Assembly (NCBI GenBank): GCA_037135095.1
Contig: JBAXKZ010000002.1
Span: forward strand, 36,693 to 100,692
Direction: 5' to 3'
Source: CAIMZW01 sp037135095
GTDB lineage: Bacteria > Actinomycetota > Actinomycetes > Nanopelagicales > Nanopelagicaceae
DNA: 64,000 nt
Shown here piece after piece: positions 59,951-64,000 of this stretch; the stretch's first letter is position 1, and the number at the start of each line of letters is the position of its first letter. Below the pieces are notes generated by a model, which was not told the DNA's origin, did no database searches, and saw nothing but the letters and a program-made list of their open reading frames with translations. Made by a program: the position numbers and the translations under genes.

Positions 59951-61672
59951 CTAACTTATCATCGATTCTCGAACGAGATTGAGCAGTTCGGCGGCGTGTT
60001 CCCGAGCTGTGGCTGAACTCTCTTGTCCAGAGAGCATTCGGGCTATCTCGACCTCTCGTTCGTGGCCGGAGACCTCTGAAACATCACTTTGAGTAACCGA
60101 ACCCGACTCGCTCTTCCGAACTACCAGGTGATGATCGGCCCAGACTGCCACTTGCGCAAGATGGGTGACCACAATGACTTGAGCATCTTTAGCTAAAAGC
60201 GCCAATCTGCGACCAACTTCTACCGCCGCCTTACCGCCTACCCCCGCATCAACTTCATCAAAAATGTAGGTACCCAGCGGTGAACTGGCTGCCAGAACCA
60301 CCTCGATCGCCAACATAACGCGCGAAAGTTCACCACCGCTGGCTGCCTTCGCTAGTGGCAACACATTTCCACCGGTGTGTGAGGTGAAAAGGATTCGAAT
60401 CTCATCGCCGCCGGTCAGCGAAAAGTCTGAAATTGTATTGCCAGGTGAGCTCTCTACTTCTACAAGCAGTTTGGCATTAGGCATCGAGAGCGAAGCGAGT
60501 TCTTGAGTGACTAACTTTGAAAATTTGGTGGCCGCATCGTTTCGCGATTTAGTTAATTCGGTTGCTCGCTCTTTAACCGCTTTGAAAATCAGCGCTAACT
60601 CACGCTCCATCTCAACTACTCGGTCATCGCCGCCAGAAAGATCTAAAAGCCGACTTTGCGCCAGTACACCATCTTCGAGCAGCTTTAGGTAGGCGAGATC
60701 GCGATCTCCGCCCTCACCATATTTCTTTAGCAAGGCAGTTATCCCGGATTTGCGAAGTTGAAAATGTTCAAATCTAACTGGATCAGCTTCCAGACCAGAA
60801 ACGTAACTAGCTAAATCACCAGCGAGATCTTGCAGATTAAATAGAATTTCTTGAAATCGCTCATTTATGGCATCTAAACCAACATCTTTGCCTTTGGTCA
60901 AATCTAGAGATTTACGAACTTGCTGCATCAGATTGAAAATTGAGATTTCATCATCCTCTAGCAACGTTAGAACGTGGGTCGTTTCAGAATTCAACAATTC
61001 GACCGAACCTAAGCGAGATATTTCGTTCTCTATGGTTTCGAGCTCTCCAGGTTGCGGTGTTAGCGCCTGAAACTCTTTAACAAACGCCGAGATTTCAGCG
61101 ATTTGCGCCTCGCGTTTACTCAGGCGAGCTTTCAAGTCCACTATCCGCTGGCCTAACTCTTGGTACTGCTTATAGCTCTCTTGAAATTTTTCGCGCAGCG
61201 CTTGGTTTTCGGCGTAGTTATCGAGAATTTCGCGTTGAACATTTGGTTTAGCCAACCTAGCCGTGCTCGATTGCGCATGTATTTCAAGTAGTTCGGCAGC
61301 GAGCTCTGATATTTGGGCAGCCGTACTAGGGGACCCACCAAGAAGGGCGCGCGATTTGCCGGCGGTGGTTACTGTCCGCATGATTATTACTGAACCATCT
61401 TCAACTTGTGCGCCGTCATCCGAGAGCCTGGTTGCAATCGCCTCTGGAATCTGAAATTTTCCGGAGACCGCTATCCGCTCTTCGCCACGTCGAACCAGAT
61501 CTGCATCCGCTTTTGCTCCCAATATTAAGGAGAGCGCTGTCAAAACCATGGTCTTGCCGGCACCTGTCTCACCGCTGAGAACCGTTAACCCAGAACCAAA
61601 TTCCATAGTCGCGGAATCAATAACACCAAGGCCACGAATCGTGATCTCCTCTAAGGAAGATTTTTCACTCAC
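59951..61672 (-). CDS. recN: DNA repair protein RecN
   Basis: SMC-like ATPase for double-strand-break repair. 573 residues with Walker A GETGAGKT near 34, a central coiled-coil region (about 150-370), and the Walker B region with YIFDEVDAGVGGKAAVEVG. Start GTG 61672 overlaps the nadK stop by 8 bp; a TTG 15 bp upstream is possible. The nadK-recN adjacency with tlyA is conserved in actinobacteria. Confidence 0.95.
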   Translation of the reverse strand: MSEKSSLEEITIRGLGVIDSATMEFGSGLTVLSGETGAGKTMVLTALSLILGAKADADLVRRGEERIAVSGKFQIPEAIATRLSDDGAQVEDGSVIIMRTVTTAGKSRALLGGSPSTAAQISELAAELLEIHAQSSTARLAKPNVQREILDNYAENQALREKFQESYKQYQELGQRIVDLKARLSKREAQIAEISAFVKEFQALTPQPGELETIENEISRLGSVELLNSETTHVLTLLEDDEISIFNLMQQVRKSLDLTKGKDVGLDAINERFQEILFNLQDLAGDLASYVSGLEADPVRFEHFQLRKSGITALLKKYGEGGDRDLAYLKLLEDGVLAQSRLLDLSGGDDRVVEMERELALIFKAVKERATELTKSRNDAATKFSKLVTQELASLSMPNAKLLVEVESSPGNTISDFSLTGGDEIRILFTSHTGGNVLPLAKAASGGELSRVMLAIEVVLAASSPLGTYIFDEVDAGVGGKAAVEVGRRLALLAKDAQVIVVTHLAQVAVWADHHLVVRKSESGSVTQSDVSEVSGHEREVEIARMLSGQESSATAREHAAELLNLVRESMIS

Positions 61673-62525
61673 CGCGCCAGCCTTCAATTGGCAATTTGAA
61701 CTTCGCTACCAAACGGTCGGTGAATAACGCATCTTCAATGTGCGTCAATTGCACTCGTTGAGAATCCTTCGTTAAGACGATCCGATCGTGTTGGCGCAAT
61801 GTAATCTTTCGCATTCCATCGGCTAGAAGCAGCGCCTCGTCAGTTTCGAGATCGATTGCGATTTCAGAATCTGGCGAAACCACCATCGGTCTGGAGAAGA
61901 GGGCATGAGCCGCTAAGGGCAACAGAACTAATGCATTTACTTCCGGCCAAACGACGGGACCGCCTGCGGAAAATGCATAGGCGGTAGAACCTGTTGGGGT
62001 AGCACAGATAACGCCATCACATCCCCATCGAGAAAGTGGACGGCCATCAATCTGCAAAAAAAGTTGGACCATTTGAGTATTGCTTCGCTCAATGGCAACC
62101 TCATTTAGCGCCCAGCCGGATTCAATAACTTTCTGGTCTCGAAGCACTTCATAGCGAAGAAGCAATCGGGATTCGGTGCGGTAATTACCGGCTTCAATGG
62201 CATCAGCGATAGCGGCAATTGACGGCCTGGAAACTTCCGCCAAGAAACCGACATTGCCCAAGTTAATACCTAAAATTGGCACCTTTGAATCACGAACCAG
62301 CTCCGCTGCTCGCAGAATCGTGCCGTCGCCACCAAAGACCACAGCAATTTCAAGCTCTGAAATAGCGCCAAAGTTCGAGGCGCCTGCAATCTCATGCGCC
62401 GAGTTGGTAAAAACTAAGAAGCCACGAGAAATCAGTAGTAGTGAGAGCTCGGAGGCACTGATCACGGCTTTTGGATTGGTTGGATGAACTACCAAGAGAA
62501 CTTCGCGTTTTGCCAAGTTAATCAT
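61665..62525 (-). CDS. nadK: NAD kinase
   Basis: Phosphorylates NAD to NADP. The 286-residue protein has VVFGGDGTILRAAEL with the catalytic aspartate, the ALNEVAIER motif and GDGV-like ATPTGSTAYAFSAGGP loop. ATG 62525 overlaps the tlyA stop as ATGA. Part of the tight tlyA-nadK-recN operon. Confidence 0.96.
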   Translation of the reverse strand: MINLAKREVLLVVHPTNPKAVISASELSLLLISRGFLVFTNSAHEIAGASNFGAISELEIAVVFGGDGTILRAAELVRDSKVPILGINLGNVGFLAEVSRPSIAAIADAIEAGNYRTESRLLLRYEVLRDQKVIESGWALNEVAIERSNTQMVQLFLQIDGRPLSRWGCDGVICATPTGSTAYAFSAGGPVVWPEVNALVLLPLAAHALFSRPMVVSPDSEIAIDLETDEALLLADGMRKITLRQHDRIVLTKDSQRVQLTHIEDALFTDRLVAKFKLPIEGWRGE

Positions 62526-63310
62526 TGTGGCCCAAATTCAATCGCACGGTCGAGGTCGGCTTCAGAGAGTTCGTTAGCTCCCCGTTTTAGCCAAAGAAAG
62601 TACTCCACATTTCCTGCTGGACCTGGAAGGGAACTGGCGACAACGCCTTTGCAACCAAGACCCATGTCATATGCAGAGTCAGCGACATCATTGACGGCAG
62701 ATTTTCGAAGCATCGGATCTCTGACTACTCCCCCGGCTCCAAGGCGTTCGCGGCCAACTTCAAATTGCGGCTTTACCATTACCAGGAAATCAGCGTCGGT
62801 TCGCGAAAGCGCCACCAGCGCCGGTAGTACCAAAGTTAAAGAGATAAAGGATAGGTCAGCAACGATTAGATCCACCGGCTCGCCAATTTGCTCAACCGTT
62901 AAGTGCCGAACGTTGGTGCGATCCAAAATCGTTACACGTGGATCTTGTCGCAGCTCCCAAGCTAACTGGCCATAGCCAACATCAACGGCGATCACACCCG
63001 CCGCATCTCGTTTTAGCAAGACGTCGGTAAACCCACCAGTTGATGCTCCGGCATCCAAGGCTCGTCGACCTGCTACCAAAATCTCCGGAAAGGCATCAAG
63101 CGCACCGGCTAACTTGTGACCGCCGCGTGAAACGAAATCATCACGCTCTCCTTGAAGGGTGATAGAGGTTTCGGCATCGACTTGCGTAGCCGGTTTAGAG
63201 GCGGGGATCCCACCCACCATTACCGAGCGCGATTCGATCAAGTCGGCGGCATGCTCTCGAGAACGGGCTAGGCCTCGCCTAACAAGTTCGGCATCGAGTC
63301 TGGTCTTCAT
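62522..63310 (-). CDS. tlyA: rRNA 2'-O-methyltransferase TlyA
   Basis: Methylates 16S and 23S rRNA riboses; loss gives capreomycin resistance in mycobacteria. 262 residues with an N-terminal S4 domain (RLDAELVRRGLARSREHA), an RrmJ/FtsJ-like domain with LDAGASTGGFTDVLL and IVADLSFISL, and the K-D-K-E catalytic set. A CGTTTT/AAAACG inverted repeat spans the 18-bp gap upstream and might affect initiation. Confidence 0.95.
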   Translation of the reverse strand: MKTRLDAELVRRGLARSREHAADLIESRSVMVGGIPASKPATQVDAETSITLQGERDDFVSRGGHKLAGALDAFPEILVAGRRALDAGASTGGFTDVLLKRDAAGVIAVDVGYGQLAWELRQDPRVTILDRTNVRHLTVEQIGEPVDLIVADLSFISLTLVLPALVALSRTDADFLVMVKPQFEVGRERLGAGGVVRDPMLRKSAVNDVADSAYDMGLGCKGVVASSLPGPAGNVEYFLWLKRGANELSEADLDRAIEFGPQ

Positions 63311-63328
63311 CGTTTTAGCGCAAAAACG

Positions 63329-63487
63329 CTAGAGCCCATCAATTTGTGAAAGAGCAGTGTTAAGTTGGGAATGCACTAAATCAAATTGCTCGCAATGATC
63401 GGATAATGGGCGAGAAGATATTTGGGAAATCAACTCTCGGATCTGTGCAATCTGATCAAGCGCCAAATTGGAATCTTCTTGGCTCAT
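63329..63487 (-). CDS. Small conserved protein (52 residues) before tlyA
   Basis: A 52-residue frame, MSQEDSNLALDQIAQIRELI at the start and SSRPLSDHCEQFDLVHSQLN further on. Its ATG overlaps the stop of the lysine-rich gene as ATGA and it ends 18 bp before tlyA, so it is part of the operon. The PL-x-D/E-H-x-x-x-F-x-x-V-H pattern recalls a family of tiny actinobacterial proteins encoded at this very place (Rv1693 position). Predicted helical; function unknown. Confidence 0.72.
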   Translation of the reverse strand: MSQEDSNLALDQIAQIRELISQISSRPLSDHCEQFDLVHSQLNTALSQIDGL

Positions 63488-63855
63488 TTAGAAGTAGCCT
63501 TCTTCGCAGGGCTCTTCTTAGCTGCGACTTTTTTAGTGGCGCTCTTCTTAGCAGCAGCTTTCTTTGCAGCCGGTTTCGACTTTGGTGGAGCTTTCTTTGC
63601 AGCCGGTTTCGACTTTGGTGCTACTCGAGATTCGAGGTCGGCGATCTTTGCTAATAGAAGTTCAAGGTCATCTTGTCGAACAAAACCCATCCGCGTCGCC
63701 GCCGATTCAATCTCGCTTTCGATTCGCTCCTTGATTACCTCTCCGCTCTCTTCAAGCCAGCCTTTAACTGCAGCTGCGACCTCCGCGGCAGATTTCTCGC
63801 CACCTGATAACTTGGAAGCGTAATTTTTGAACGATGAAAAAATGTCTTGTGCCAT
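63484..63855 (-). CDS. Small protein with a lysine/alanine-rich histone-like tail
   Basis: A 123-residue protein. Residues 1-78 are predicted helical (FSSFKNYASKLSGGEKSAAE, then an acidic amphipathic helix), and 79-123 is a K/A/P-rich tail of KPAAKK-type repeats, as in histone H1 or the tails of actinobacterial HU. The tail includes an 11-residue unit, KSKPAAKKAPP, repeated in tandem. The tail probably binds nucleic acid; the N-terminal domain may oligomerise. TACGGT lies 6 nt before the ATG. Confidence 0.75.
   Translation of the reverse strand: MAQDIFSSFKNYASKLSGGEKSAAEVAAAVKGWLEESGEVIKERIESEIESAATRMGFVRQDDLELLLAKIADLESRVAPKSKPAAKKAPPKSKPAAKKAAAKKSATKKVAAKKSPAKKATSK
63557..63620. repeat. 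Tandem 33-bp coding repeat
   Basis: Two identical 31-base copies (63557-63587 and 63590-63620) with a 33-bp period, encoding the 11-residue K/P/A unit of the lysine-rich tail. Perfect identity at the base level suggests recent duplication or slippage. Confidence 0.9.
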
Positions 63856-63861
63856 GGGCTA

Positions 63862-63867
63862 ACCGTA
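63862..63867 (-). promoter_or_regulatory. -10 element TACGGT, leaderless-type promoter of lysine-rich/tlyA unit
   Basis: Minus-strand TACGGT lies exactly 6 nt before ATG 63855, just after the stop of the preceding partial gene. Confidence 0.5.
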
Positions 63868-63868
63868 T

Positions 63869-64000
63869 CTAAAGACGGCGCACCTGGCTCGCTTCAACTT
63901 GCCAACGACTGGCAAGACCCGATGGCGATTGCCAAAAACGCCGGCGTAATGCGCCATCTACCTCAACCCATTCATCTACTAAAAATGAAAGTGCCCGCTT
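63869..64000 (-). CDS. Unidentified protein, C-terminal end (partial)
   Basis: An open minus-strand frame of 43 codons enters from the right edge and ends at TAG 63869-63871. The visible end includes LSFLVDEWVEVDGALRRRFW and SRWQVEASQVRRL, rich in Arg and Trp. I do not recognise the family. It precedes the lysine-rich gene on the same strand with a 13-bp gap. Confidence 0.6.
   Translation of the reverse strand, partial: KRALSFLVDEWVEVDGALRRRFWQSPSGLASRWQVEASQVRRL

Noticed and set aside
63557..63620. CRISPR-like direct repeat
   Set aside because: The two copies are in frame within a coding sequence and encode the lysine-rich tail; there are no spacers.

Overview
The window reads as one continuous stretch of a compact actinobacterial chromosome of moderate G+C content. 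I base this on the order and identity of core genes: the mIHF/gmk/rpoZ/coaBC/metK/priA run after the pyr operon, mycothiol ligase mshC, pafBC next to tatAC and helY, the gcvP/MerR/bifunctional nuclease/MerR/GarA/gcvH block, and scpAB/rluB/cmk-der/tlyA/nadK/recN/pyrG/xerD. Very short gaps, many 1-14 bp gene overlaps, no mobile elements, and visible gene losses relative to textbook actinobacteria suggest a streamlined free-living genome. A freshwater acI-type (Nanopelagicales) actinobacterium fits best; that placement is inference, since no rRNA gene is present.

Layout. 1-6967: pyrimidine operon (end of pyrC, carA, carB, pyrK, pyrD, pyrF). 6985-16080: an mIHF-guanylate kinase fusion, rpoZ, coaBC, metK, priA, def, fmt, rsmB, rpe. 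16081-18131: FMN riboswitch, riboflavin transporter ribM/pnuX, hisE, hisG. 18136-26616: mixed small units (serB, ABC ATPase, ung, two membrane proteins, alcohol dehydrogenase, tdk, tRNA-Leu, M20 peptidase, aldo/keto reductase). 26666-34997: phosphatase/DUF3090/SCO1664-type kinase-like/mshC, metH, HAD, trmI. 34998-43513: FKBP lipoprotein, pafB, pafC, tatA, tatC, lipid kinase, helY, 5'-3' exonuclease, polyprenol mannose synthase. 43594-56010, all minus strand: gcvP, MerR, bifunctional nuclease, MerR, GarA, gcvH, CDP-alcohol phosphatidyltransferase, tRNA-Pro, cmk-der, tyrA, aroH, rluB, scpB, scpA. 56072-57390: ParA-like ATPase and a small partner. 57394-64000, minus strand: xerD, pyrG, recN, nadK, tlyA, a 52-residue protein, a lysine-rich-tailed protein, and the end of another gene. 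No non-coding gap exceeds about 243 bases (53511-53753).

The most striking points are: (i) mIHF fused in frame to guanylate kinase; (ii) a riboflavin operon apparently reduced to its FMN riboswitch and transporter, suggesting riboflavin uptake instead of synthesis; (iii) the Pup-proteasome genes absent from their usual place between trmI and FKBP-pafBC; and (iv) a recurrent TANNNT hexamer exactly 6 nt before the start codon of at least 14 first-in-unit genes, the expected signature of leaderless transcription. Genes inside operons instead use Shine-Dalgarno sequences or ATGA-type overlaps.
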